A stretch of DNA of 64,000 nucleotides, taken from positions 1 through 64,000 of the forward strand of contig CAMHKQ010000009.1 of assembly GCA_946185745.1 (NCBI GenBank), in the 5' to 3' direction. The translations under genes were made by a program, and so were the position numbers. Positions within the stretch are counted from its first letter, which is position 1. Each line of letters starts with the position of its first letter. The stretch comes from an uncultured Bacteroidales bacterium (GTDB taxonomy: Bacteria; Bacteroidota; Bacteroidia; Bacteroidales; UBA932). Below the pieces are notes generated by a model, which made no database searches, was not told the DNA's origin, and saw only the letters and a list, made by a program, of their open reading frames with translations. Shown here piece by piece: positions 28,878 through 37,727 of the stretch.

Positions 28878-29704
28878 ATGAATCTGGAAGGAAGAAGAAC
28901 CAGCAGCAACGTGGACGACCGCAGGTCTCTCGGCGGCGGCAAGGTTGCAGGAATGGGCATCGGCGGCATAGCCGTCATCGCCCTCATTACTTGGCTTCTC
29001 GGCGGCAATCCGCTCAGTGTCATTTCCCAGGCCGATCTGGGCGGCATGATTACCACCCAGACCGAGGGCAACCGCGAATTCACCCAGGAGGAGCAGGAAC
29101 TCGCCCAGTTCGCCAGCCAGATCCTGGCCAGCACCGAGGACGTGTGGACCAAGGTCTTCAAGTCGATGAACCGGACTTACAATCCGCCCACCATGGTGCT
29201 CTTCACCGGTGCGGTGCAGTCGGGCTGCGGCAATGCCACTTCGCAGACCGGTCCTTTCTACTGTTCCGCGGACAAATGCCTGTATATCGACCTGAGTTTC
29301 TTCTCGCAGATGAAGAACCAGATGAAGGCCGGGGGAGATTTCGCGTACGCCTATGTGATCGCGCATGAAGTCGGCCACCATGTCCAGAACGAACTCGGTA
29401 TCCTGCAGCAGGTCAACAATATACGCGCGCGTTCCAATGAAGTGACCGCCAACGAATACAGCGTCCGCCTGGAGCTCCAGGCGGATTTCCTGGCAGCCTC
29501 GAAAAGGGCGACCTCGAAGAGGCGGTGAACTGCGCCGGCAAAATCGGCGACGACTTCCTCCAGAAGCAGGCCTATGGCCGCTCCGCTCCCGACACCTTCA
29601 CCCACGGCACCTCCGAGCAGCGTACCAGGTGGCTCTACAAGGGCCTCTCCACCGGCGACATGAACCAGATGGATACCTTCAGCATCGCTTACAACAGTCT
29701 GTAG
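28878..29704 (+). pseudogene. neutral zinc metallopeptidase (YpfJ family), disrupted by small deletion/frameshift near 29490-29502
   Basis: Frame 1: MNLEGRRTSSNVDDRRSLGGGK...VIAHEVGHHVQNELGI...RLELQADFLAA then SKRATSKRR*. Shifted frame continues the family C-terminus: LEKGDLEEAVNCAGKIGDDFLQKQAYGRSAPDTFTHGTSEQRTRWLYKGLSTGDMNQMDTFSIAYNSL* (stop 29702-29704). Confidence 0.8.
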
Positions 29705-29742
29705 TGTTTTTTCGTAAAGCGTTAATAATCAATCTTATACGT

Positions 29743-29776
29743 AAATCCTCCTATGTGAAAGTGCATAGGAGGATTT
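29743..29776. terminator. hairpin, likely terminator
   Basis: AAATCCTCCTATG-tgaaagtg-CATAGGAGGATTT, perfect 13-bp stem. Confidence 0.7.
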
Positions 29777-29837
29777 GTGTAATATGTTGCTAATCAGCAA
29801 GTTGCAGAAAACGTTTTTTTTCCGGATGCCGCGCGCG

Positions 29838-30011
29838 GCGGCGGAGTCTTCCAGACGGGCGGCCGGACCTCCGAGGGGGCTCTGCCCCCTTATCCGCTAC
29901 TCTACCCCCGCCCCTCCCGGCCTACCGACATCGCTTGCGTCGCAAGCTCCGTCCCGGCCTCCGGGGGGCGCGTTGAGACGCGCCACCAATTTCCGCTCCG
30001 CTGTCCGCCGC
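29838..30011. repeat. dispersed hairpin-rich intergenic element, copy A
   Basis: Shares GCGGAGTCTTCCAGACGGGCGGCCGG (29841-29866) and TTTCCGCTCCGCTGTCCGCCGC (29990-30011) with the inverted copy at 49108-49207; bounded by GCGGCGGA...TCCGCCGC. Confidence 0.7.
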
Positions 30012-30131
30012 TCCCGAACCGGCAGTCGCCTCAGGGTAGTGCAGCCCGCCAGCCTGTACTGCCGCGGAGGCGAGTTGCCGTGGCCGGCGGCAGGCTTTGC
30101 GTGATTATCAGCAAAAAAAGTTCAAAAAAAT

Positions 30132-30161
30132 TTGGAGGTTTAAAAATTTGTTGTACCTTTG
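30132..30161 (+). promoter_or_regulatory. Bacteroidota-type promoter of ABC/GntR operon
   Basis: TTG (30132-30134), 19-nt spacer, TACCTTTG (30154-30161), 25 nt before ATG. Confidence 0.75.
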
Positions 30162-30186
30162 CAGTGCACTAATGAACTAACACACT

Positions 30187-31017
30187 ATGATAAAAGTCAA
30201 TAACCTTTGTTTCAGCTACGGTCAGACACCGTGCCTGGAGAATATCTCCCTCTCTCTGGAGGAGGGGAAGATCTACGGACTCCTGGGGGAGAACGGAGTG
30301 GGCAAAACCACTCTGCTGACCCTTCTCTGCGGCCTCAAGAAGCCCCTTAAGGGCTCTATCGAGGTCGACGGCGACGTTCCTTTCAACCGTCATCCTTCTT
30401 TCTTGCAGGACTTGTATTACCTTCCGGACGAAGTGTCCGCAGTGAATGAAGTGGCCGTCCGATGGGCTGCCAATACCGGCAAGTTCTGGCCGAATTATTC
30501 GCAGGACAGGTTCATGGAGGCCATGAACATCTTCGAAACGAATGCCGAAATGAAGATGAACCACATGAGCGCCGGCCAGATCAAGAAGACCTATATTTCA
30601 TTCGCGCTCGCGTGCGGAGTGAAGTATCTCTTCCTCGATGAGCCCACGAATGGTCTGGATATCCCCTCCAAGGCGCAGTTCCGCAAGGTTATCATGTCGC
30701 TTACTCCGGAGGACAGCACCATAGTCATCTCCACCCATCAGGTGAAGGACCTCGAGAACATCATCGACCCCATTGTCATTCTGGACAAGTGCGATGTGCT
30801 CCTGAACGCTTCGGTGGCCGAAATCACCGACAAGCTGTATTTCGACTACGGCACCACCTTCAATACGGCTTCGCTCTACAGCGAACAGCTGCCCGGCGGT
30901 TTCATCCAGGTGTATCCGAATACCGAAGCCAGGGAAAGCAAGGTTAACGTGGAGGCTCTCTTCAATACCGTACACAAGCATAAGGATCTCATTAAAGGAA
31001 TGTTCAGCCATGAATAA
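30187..31017 (+). CDS. ABC transporter ATP-binding protein
   Basis: LGENGVGKTTLLTLLCGLKKP Walker A; MSAGQIKKTYISFALACGVKYLFLDEPTNGLD. Confidence 0.93.
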   Translation: MIKVNNLCFSYGQTPCLENISLSLEEGKIYGLLGENGVGKTTLLTLLCGLKKPLKGSIEVDGDVPFNRHPSFLQDLYYLPDEVSAVNEVAVRWAANTGKFWPNYSQDRFMEAMNIFETNAEMKMNHMSAGQIKKTYISFALACGVKYLFLDEPTNGLDIPSKAQFRKVIMSLTPEDSTIVISTHQVKDLENIIDPIVILDKCDVLLNASVAEITDKLYFDYGTTFNTASLYSEQLPGGFIQVYPNTEARESKVNVEALFNTVHKHKDLIKGMFSHE

Positions 31018-31831
31018 TACATTTGATATCAAGAGGTTCTGGAAGTATTTCGTCTACGACCTCACCAATGCGAAGAACAACTGCGGGCTCACCCTGCTCA
31101 TCCTCGGCGGCATGCCCGTGTTTATGTTCTTCTTCTATGAACTCTTTTCCTTCATAGGCGCCGGCTCTTTCTCTCCTGTGCACTTGGGAGCTAAGATTCC
31201 TTCCATAATCACTGCTTTTGCAGTGGCCGCGCTTTACTTCCCGGCCAAGCATTATGGCCTCATTACCGACAAGAAGGCAGGCTCGTCGTGGATACTTCTG
31301 CCCGCATCCAAGCTCGAGAAGTGGTTTTCCATGCTCCTTGTGACATGCGTGGTGGTGCCTGCTTTCATGCTGGCCGAGACTGCTGCCTGCGAAGGTTTGC
31401 TTGGTCTCATCTTCCCGAATACATACGGTGAAATGACTATCGCCGGCATGGCCGGAGGCCTGAACACTGCCTGGAACGAGCTGTCGATCGACGGCGGTAT
31501 CACTCTGCTCATGAGCTGGCCGTACACCCTGTATCTGGCCTGGTGTTTTACCATCCTCGTCTTCACCCTCGGCTCCATCTGCTTCAAGAAGAGCAAGATA
31601 GGAAAGACTTTCCTGGCCCTCTTCCTGCTCAGCCTCGCGCTTTCGATAATCGTGGCTGCGGGTGTCAGGATTTTCGCCGGTGCGGGCTTCGAGATGCATA
31701 TTGATGTGGATGAAATCAGCGATGAAGGATTCTTACGCATATTAAAGACTGTGCAGTATGCCATGTATGTGATCGAATTCGCTCTCGTGGATTTCCTCCT
31801 CTATCACAGAATCAAGACTATAAAGCAGTAA
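31010..31831 (+). CDS. ABC-2-type membrane protein (permease component)
   Basis: Multi-TM protein overlapping the upstream ATPase gene; operon context. Confidence 0.75.
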   Translation: MNNTFDIKRFWKYFVYDLTNAKNNCGLTLLILGGMPVFMFFFYELFSFIGAGSFSPVHLGAKIPSIITAFAVAALYFPAKHYGLITDKKAGSSWILLPASKLEKWFSMLLVTCVVVPAFMLAETAACEGLLGLIFPNTYGEMTIAGMAGGLNTAWNELSIDGGITLLMSWPYTLYLAWCFTILVFTLGSICFKKSKIGKTFLALFLLSLALSIIVAAGVRIFAGAGFEMHIDVDEISDEGFLRILKTVQYAMYVIEFALVDFLLYHRIKTIKQ

Positions 31832-31834
31832 GCC

Positions 31835-32182
31835 ATGGAATTCGACAACAACAGGCCAATCTATCTCCAGATTGCAGACGCCTTCTGCGACAGGGTCCTC
31901 TCGGGAGAGATAAAGGCGGAGGACCGTATCCCTTCGGTGCGCGAATACGGCGCATCCATAGGGGTGAATCCCAATACCGTGGCGCGCTCCTATGAGAGGC
32001 TCACGTCGCTTGGTGTAATCTACCAGCAGCGTGGAATCGGCTTTTTCGTATCGATCGATGCCAAGGACATAATCCTCAAGGATGCGCGCGAGCGCTTCTT
32101 CAGCGAGGAACTCCCGAAGTTTGCCGAAAGGGCGAAGCTCCTGGGAATCACGCCGAAAGAATTGTGTGAAAAGATTAGTTAA
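31835..32182 (+). CDS. GntR family transcriptional regulator (YtrA-like)
   Basis: RPIYLQIADAFCDRVLSGEIKAEDRIPSVREYGASIGVNPNTVARSYERLTSLGVIYQQRGIGFFV; short C-terminus typical of YtrA subfamily. Confidence 0.92.
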   Translation: MEFDNNRPIYLQIADAFCDRVLSGEIKAEDRIPSVREYGASIGVNPNTVARSYERLTSLGVIYQQRGIGFFVSIDAKDIILKDARERFFSEELPKFAERAKLLGITPKELCEKIS

Positions 32183-32185
32183 ACT

Positions 32186-33037
32186 TTATACCTGGTGAAT
32201 GGGGCGGTGCGCTGAACGGCGCGCCGCCTTTTCGTTCAGGAGCACCTGAGGCAGATCGGCGCTTTCAACCGCGCATTCGAGGAAACGCTGCCAGATGATG
32301 TCCTCGGCCAGCCTGGAGGGATGCACGAGGTCGTCGGCGTAGTAGCGGTAGTCGCGCAACTCGTCGAGCAGGATCTCATAGGCCGGGAAATAATCGGCCT
32401 GGACCTTGGCCAGCGAAAGCTGGAGGGTGGCTTTGCTGAGCGTGTTGGCATGAGCCCCGTCGCCCAGGTGGCGGATGGGGGAGACGGTGAAGATGAACTG
32501 CTTACCGGGATGGCTGCTTACCAGCAGTTGCAGGAGGGCGAAGATGTGGGTGACCCCCAGCATTTCATGGGAGAATTCCGATGCCGGGCGCTTCAGGCAG
32601 TTGGACACCACATCGCCGTTTTTTCCCCTTTTCCAGACCATTGCGGTGCCCAGGGTGACGATGACCTTGCTGCAGCTTTTCCAGAATGCGGAAGCCTCTG
32701 AAAGCGAGGCGTTTGCGTTCGCGAGGAACTCTTCCTGCGTGGCCCTTGCAAAGGAAGTGTGGTGGGAGAAGGAGCAGATGAGCCCCGCTCCGGCGCCCAT
32801 CTCCACGCAGTCCGCGTCCCTGAAGGGCTGTCCGTTTTCGAGCCTGGCGACGGCGTTGCAGATGGAAACGGGGTTGTACAGCGTGCCGAAGGGGTTGACG
32901 CACACGTCGAAACCGCCGTCCGTGAGCCTCGAGCCCATGCTGTCTGCAAAACAGCTTCCAAGAACCATTATCTTGTCTTCCAGGCTGATGCGCGCGTCCA
33001 TCGGGCCGGCGGATACGGGGGTGCTGAGTTTTATCAT
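32186..33037 (-). CDS. GSCFA domain-containing protein
   Basis: [78 protein letters not shown]. Confidence 0.92.
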   Translation of the reverse strand: MIKLSTPVSAGPMDARISLEDKIMVLGSCFADSMGSRLTDGGFDVCVNPFGTLYNPVSICNAVARLENGQPFRDADCVEMGAGAGLICSFSHHTSFARATQEEFLANANASLSEASAFWKSCSKVIVTLGTAMVWKRGKNGDVVSNCLKRPASEFSHEMLGVTHIFALLQLLVSSHPGKQFIFTVSPIRHLGDGAHANTLSKATLQLSLAKVQADYFPAYEILLDELRDYRYYADDLVHPSRLAEDIIWQRFLECAVESADLPQVLLNEKAARRSAHRPIHQV

Positions 33038-33078
33038 AATGCAAATTTAATTATCTTTGTAAAATAAACTCCCGTTAA

Positions 33079-34194
33079 ATGAGAAAACTCCTGTTCGCCG
33101 CGGCCGTACTGCTTTTCCTGCCACTGCATTTGCAGGGCCAGTCCGCGTCGTTCAGGTACGGCACCGACTTCGACTATTTCTTCGAGAACAGGGAGTTCGA
33201 CGCTATCCGAAACACATATTATGGCCAGGATGGGCTGCTTCCGGTCGAATCCTGTACTTTCAACTCGCTGGTGCTTACTCCGAGCATCGGGCTCAGCATG
33301 CCCCAGAGCCCCACGGTCCGGCACAGGTTGACGCTGGGAATCGACATCCGGCGGGACATGGGTTCCGGGGCGGTCAGCCGGAAGACTCTCGACGAACTTG
33401 TAGTGTATTACGACGCCCGCGCGAAACTCGGCGACGGGAGCTCTTTCAAGGCCGTGCTGGGAACGTTCCCTGCCCGTTTCCGGGAAGGGGAGTACGGGAC
33501 CGCCTTTTTCTCCCGCAACACCCTGTTTAACGACAGGAACATGGACGGGCTCCTGCTCAAATACAGGACACCTCGTTTCTATGGCGAACTGGGCGCCGAC
33601 TGGATAGGCATGAAGACCCAGACCGGCCGCGAACGTTTCATGATAGTGAGCGCCGGAAACTGGAAGCCCCTGGACTGGCTGGACGCCGGCTGGTCGGGCA
33701 CCTTCTACCATTATGCAAGCAGCGAAACCGTGCACGGGGTGGTGGACAACAATCTGGTCGGCCTTTACGTGAGGGCCAATTTCGCGCAGAGGACCGGCCT
33801 GCAGGAGCTTTCTCTCAAGCTGAGCGGCCTCTTCACCTACCAGTGGGACAGGAAGTTCGAGCCTTCGCAGAGTTTCCCCATGGGTTTCGAGTCCATGGCT
33901 GTAGTGCGCAAATGGAACGTGTACCTGTCAAACTGCAGCTATGTCGGCGACAATCTCCAGTATCTCTACAGCCACACCGACGCCGGAGGCTTCCAGTACG
34001 GAAGCGCCCTTTACTTCGGCGATCCGTTCTACCAGTGCCCCTTCTGGGACAAGGTGGAGCTCGGCTGGGAGCCCCGTATCAGCGACCTCATCTCGCTCAA
34101 GATAGATTTCCAGTTCCATTTCAGCGACGGGGGCTTCCTTGGCTGGATGCAGCATCTCGGCTTCAGCTTCAATCTCGACAAAAAACGCTTATGA
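33079..34194 (+). CDS. putative outer-membrane beta-barrel protein
   Basis: Signal peptide MRKLLFAAAVLLFLPLHLQGQ; repeated amphipathic strand pattern; C-terminal aromatic strand GWMQHLGFSFNLDKKRL. Confidence 0.6.
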   Translation: MRKLLFAAAVLLFLPLHLQGQSASFRYGTDFDYFFENREFDAIRNTYYGQDGLLPVESCTFNSLVLTPSIGLSMPQSPTVRHRLTLGIDIRRDMGSGAVSRKTLDELVVYYDARAKLGDGSSFKAVLGTFPARFREGEYGTAFFSRNTLFNDRNMDGLLLKYRTPRFYGELGADWIGMKTQTGRERFMIVSAGNWKPLDWLDAGWSGTFYHYASSETVHGVVDNNLVGLYVRANFAQRTGLQELSLKLSGLFTYQWDRKFEPSQSFPMGFESMAVVRKWNVYLSNCSYVGDNLQYLYSHTDAGGFQYGSALYFGDPFYQCPFWDKVELGWEPRISDLISLKIDFQFHFSDGGFLGWMQHLGFSFNLDKKRL

Positions 34195-35906
34195 AAATCA
34201 GATATATACTGTCTCTGCTGCTGCTTGCCGCAGCCTGTTCTCCGAAATCCGGCAGACTTACCGTGCTTACCACCGACGACGTCCACGGGGTCTGGTTCGA
34301 TTCCACATACGTGAGCAACCGCACCCGTCCCAGCCTCATGGCCATCAACTGGTACGTGGACAGCGTCCGTAAGGCCGACGGCGCGAAAAACGTGCTTCTC
34401 CTCGATGCCGGCGACTGCCTCCAGGGCGACAACGCCGCATATTACTACAATTATGTCGACACCGTGAGCGAGCACCTTTTCAGCCGTCTGATGGCATACA
34501 TGAAGTATGACGCGGTGACCGTCGGGAACCACGACGTCGAAGCGGGACACGCGGTTTATGACAGGGTGGGCTCTGAGCTCAAACGCCACGGGATTCCTTT
34601 CCTGGGCGGAAACGCGATCCGCAACGACAACGGCAAGCCGTATTTCCCCCTCTACAAGGTTTTCCGGCGGGGCGGACTGAAGGTGCTGGTTCTGGGTTAT
34701 ACCAATCCCAACATGGCCGCGTGGCTCGACGAGAGCCTGTGGAGCGGCATGACGTTCAAGGACCTCATCCCCCTTGTGCAGGAGGACGTGGACCGGGTGA
34801 AGGCCAGGGTGAAACCCGACGTGACCATAATCAGCATCCATTCGGGCACCGGCGACGGCGACGGATCCATACTCGAAAGCCAGGCTCTCGACCTTTACAA
34901 GACCCTCAGGGGAGTGGATTTCGTGGTGTGCGCGCACGATCACAGGCAGGTTGCCTTCCACAACGACACCATAGGCCTCATAAACACCGGTAGCCGGGCT
35001 TCTTATCTTGGAGTGGGCAAAATCAGCGTTTCCCCCGACGGAAGCAAAATTATCGAAACCGGGCTCGTCAAAATCGACAAGGCCAGGACGGATACTGTCA
35101 TGAGGGCCGCTTTCCGGAAGGAATATGATGCCGTGAAGGCATTCACCACCCGGAAGGTCGGGATGCTCACGGTAGACATGTTCACACGCGACGCTTATAC
35201 CGGAATGTGTCCGTACATCAACCTGGTGCACCTGGTGCAGCTGGAAGCCAGCAAGGCCGATGTGTCCTTTGCTGCTCCGCTTACATATAACGGCTCCGTT
35301 CGGGCGGGAGTGCTGGTCTTCAATGACATGTTTACCATCTATCCCTATGAGAATCAGCTCTATAAGCTCGAGCTCAGCGGCCGTGAAATCAAAGATTACA
35401 TGGAGTATGCCTACAATCTGTGGCTTGCCGAACCCGGCGGGGAGCATATTCTCCGTATCTCACCCTCGCCCAATCCGCGCACCGGCTCGCTGCGCTGGTC
35501 TTTCGACAGAAGGTCTTATAATTTCGACTCCGCCGCAGGCCTTATTTATAGCGTGGACGTCACGAAACCTTACGGAGAGAGGGTCAGGATAGAGTCTTTG
35601 GCCGGAGGCGGGGCTTTCGATCCGGACGCAAGGTATACGGTGGCAATGACTTCGTACCGTGCCAACGGAGGAGGGGACATCCTCATAGAAGGTGCGGGAA
35701 TCCCTAAGACCGAAATTGCCGGGCGTGTAGTGGCGAGGTACCCCGAAATACGCGAACTGGTTTACCGCTTCATCCTGAAGAATGCCATTCTCGACGAACA
35801 GAACCTGAACGACAGGTCCGTCCTGGGCGGATGGAAATTCGTCCCCGAAGGCGAGTCGGCCGACCGCCTCGATGAAGACATGGCGCTTCTGTTCGGGAAT
35901 AACTAG
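34191..35906 (+). CDS. 5'-nucleotidase / bifunctional metallophosphatase lipoprotein
   Basis: Start chosen at MKIRYILSLLLLAAACSPKSG (lipobox); LTVLTTDDVHGVWFD, LLLDAGDCLQGDNAAYY, VTVGNHDVEAGH, VCAHDHRQ. Confidence 0.9.
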   Translation: MKIRYILSLLLLAAACSPKSGRLTVLTTDDVHGVWFDSTYVSNRTRPSLMAINWYVDSVRKADGAKNVLLLDAGDCLQGDNAAYYYNYVDTVSEHLFSRLMAYMKYDAVTVGNHDVEAGHAVYDRVGSELKRHGIPFLGGNAIRNDNGKPYFPLYKVFRRGGLKVLVLGYTNPNMAAWLDESLWSGMTFKDLIPLVQEDVDRVKARVKPDVTIISIHSGTGDGDGSILESQALDLYKTLRGVDFVVCAHDHRQVAFHNDTIGLINTGSRASYLGVGKISVSPDGSKIIETGLVKIDKARTDTVMRAAFRKEYDAVKAFTTRKVGMLTVDMFTRDAYTGMCPYINLVHLVQLEASKADVSFAAPLTYNGSVRAGVLVFNDMFTIYPYENQLYKLELSGREIKDYMEYAYNLWLAEPGGEHILRISPSPNPRTGSLRWSFDRRSYNFDSAAGLIYSVDVTKPYGERVRIESLAGGGAFDPDARYTVAMTSYRANGGGDILIEGAGIPKTEIAGRVVARYPEIRELVYRFILKNAILDEQNLNDRSVLGGWKFVPEGESADRLDEDMALLFGNN

Positions 35907-37225
35907 CCGCGGAAGTTCTTCAGGCGCTCGCGCAGGGAGCCGTCCACGGCCATCTTCATCATTTTGCGCGAGTTTTCGAACTGCTTGAGCAGTTTGTTCA
36001 CTTCGGGCACCGAGGTGCCTGAGCCGTCGGCTATGCGCTTGCGGCGGCTGCCGTTGATGGCTTCGGGGTGCTCGCGCTCATAGGGAGTCATGGAATGGTA
36101 GATGGCCTCGGTGGTCTTGAATGCCGAGTCGTTGTCGATGTCGAGGTCTTTTATCTGTTTGCCCACTCCCGGGAGCATCCCGGCCAGGTCCTTGATGTCG
36201 CCCATCTTGCGGACCTGCTGGATCTGGTTGTAGAAGTCGTTGAGCGTGAACTGGTTCCTGGCGAGTTTCTTGCGGGTTTCGCGCGCCTCCTTCTCGTCGA
36301 TGGCCTCCTGGGCCTTTTCAACGAGCGAGACCACATCTCCCATGCCCAGGATCCTGTCGGCCGCACGCGCGGGATAGAAGATGTCCAGGGCTTCCATCTT
36401 TTCGCCGGTGGAGACGAACTTGATGGGCTTGCCGGTGACGGCCTTGATGCTGAGCGCGGCGCCGCCGCGGGTGTCGCCGTCGAGCTTGGTGAGCACCACG
36501 CCGTCGTAATCGATGGCGTCGTTGAAAGCAAGGGCCGAGGCGACGGCGTCCTGGCCGGTCATGGCATCGACCACGAACAGGCTCTCTGTGGGCTTTACGG
36601 CCGCGTGCATGGCGCGGATTTCGTCCATGAGCTCCTGGTCTACCGCAAGGCGGCCGGCGGTGTCGACTATTATCGCGGAATAGCCTTCCTGGCCCCCTTT
36701 GAGGATGGCGGCCTTTGCTACCTTTATCGGGTCTTTTTCGCCGTCGATGCTGAAGACGGGAACATCTATGCCTTCGGCAAGGGTCTTGAGCTGTTCGATG
36801 GCCGCTGGACGGAAGGTGTCGCAGGCGGCAAGCATCACTTTAATGCCCTTTTTCTTGAGGCGGAGCGCAAGCTTTCCGCTGAAGGTGGTCTTACCCGAAC
36901 CGTTGAGGCCCGCCACCAGGATGACGGCGGGGTTGCCCTTGAGGTTGATGTCGGAATTCTCGCTCCCCATGAAGTCGGCAAGCTCGTCGTGGACGATCTT
37001 GACCATCATCTGCTGCGGTTTTACAGCGGTGAGCACCCCAGTGCCTATGGCTTTGGTCTTGACGCGGTCGCAGAACTCCTTGGCCACCTTGTAGCTCACG
37101 TCTGCGTCGAGCAGGGCCCTGCGGATTTCCTTTACGGTTTCCGCGACGTTTATTTCGGTGATCCTGCCTTCTCCCTTGAGGATCTTGAAGGATTTCTCCA
37201 GTCTTTCGGTTAATGCTTCGAACAT
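35903..37225 (-). CDS. ffh: signal recognition particle protein Ffh
   Basis: MFEALTERLEKSFKILKGEGRITEINVAETVKEIRRALLDADVSYKVAKEF; AGLNGSGKTTFSGKLALRLKKKG; DTAGRLAVDQELMDE; SRRKRIADGSGTSVPEVNKLLKQFE. Confidence 0.97.
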   Translation of the reverse strand: MFEALTERLEKSFKILKGEGRITEINVAETVKEIRRALLDADVSYKVAKEFCDRVKTKAIGTGVLTAVKPQQMMVKIVHDELADFMGSENSDINLKGNPAVILVAGLNGSGKTTFSGKLALRLKKKGIKVMLAACDTFRPAAIEQLKTLAEGIDVPVFSIDGEKDPIKVAKAAILKGGQEGYSAIIVDTAGRLAVDQELMDEIRAMHAAVKPTESLFVVDAMTGQDAVASALAFNDAIDYDGVVLTKLDGDTRGGAALSIKAVTGKPIKFVSTGEKMEALDIFYPARAADRILGMGDVVSLVEKAQEAIDEKEARETRKKLARNQFTLNDFYNQIQQVRKMGDIKDLAGMLPGVGKQIKDLDIDNDSAFKTTEAIYHSMTPYEREHPEAINGSRRKRIADGSGTSVPEVNKLLKQFENSRKMMKMAVDGSLRERLKNFRG

Positions 37226-37265
37226 AGCGGTTGCAAAAATACTAAAAATTACCTATTAATTTGGA

Positions 37266-37706
37266 ATGAAGCATTTATTTGTAAAACTTGCCGTACGACT
37301 TCGTCAGCGGGTCTCCTTCGGCAGGGGAGCAGGCCGCTGGCTAAACGAAGATGTGGTCGCCAGTATGGACAAGTGGTTCAAGGACAAGGGCTATTGCCAG
37401 TCCGACCAGAGCATGGGCGACGTAGCCGAGAAATTCGGCATTTCCAAGGACGAGCTGTCCTGGTACTGTCATTCAACCTACGGATGCGGATTCCTGTCGA
37501 TCAGGAAGGAGCTGCGCATCTACGAGGCTAAACGTATCATAGAAGAGAACCCGTTCCTTCCGCTCAACACCATAGGGGAGATGGTGGGCATCTCCGACAA
37601 GACCAATTTCCGCCGCCAGTTCTTCGAGGTGACGGGAGAAACCCCGCAGGAATACCGCGACCGGATAAAGGCCGGCAGAGGAAGAAGGAGGCGTATCATG
37701 CAATAA
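37266..37706 (+). CDS. AraC-type helix-turn-helix protein (DNA-binding domain only)
   Basis: ELRIYEAKRIIEENPFLPLNTIGEMVGISDKTNFRRQFFEVTGETPQEYRDR. Confidence 0.83.
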   Translation: MKHLFVKLAVRLRQRVSFGRGAGRWLNEDVVASMDKWFKDKGYCQSDQSMGDVAEKFGISKDELSWYCHSTYGCGFLSIRKELRIYEAKRIIEENPFLPLNTIGEMVGISDKTNFRRQFFEVTGETPQEYRDRIKAGRGRRRRIMQ

Positions 37707-37727
37707 TTTGCTATCTTTGCAGATTGT

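Noticed and set aside
29775-30104. 109-aa ORF over repeat element A
   Set aside because: Arg/Pro/Ala-rich translation of hairpin DNA; its AESSRRAAG segment recurs in the translation of copy B only because the DNA repeat is shared.
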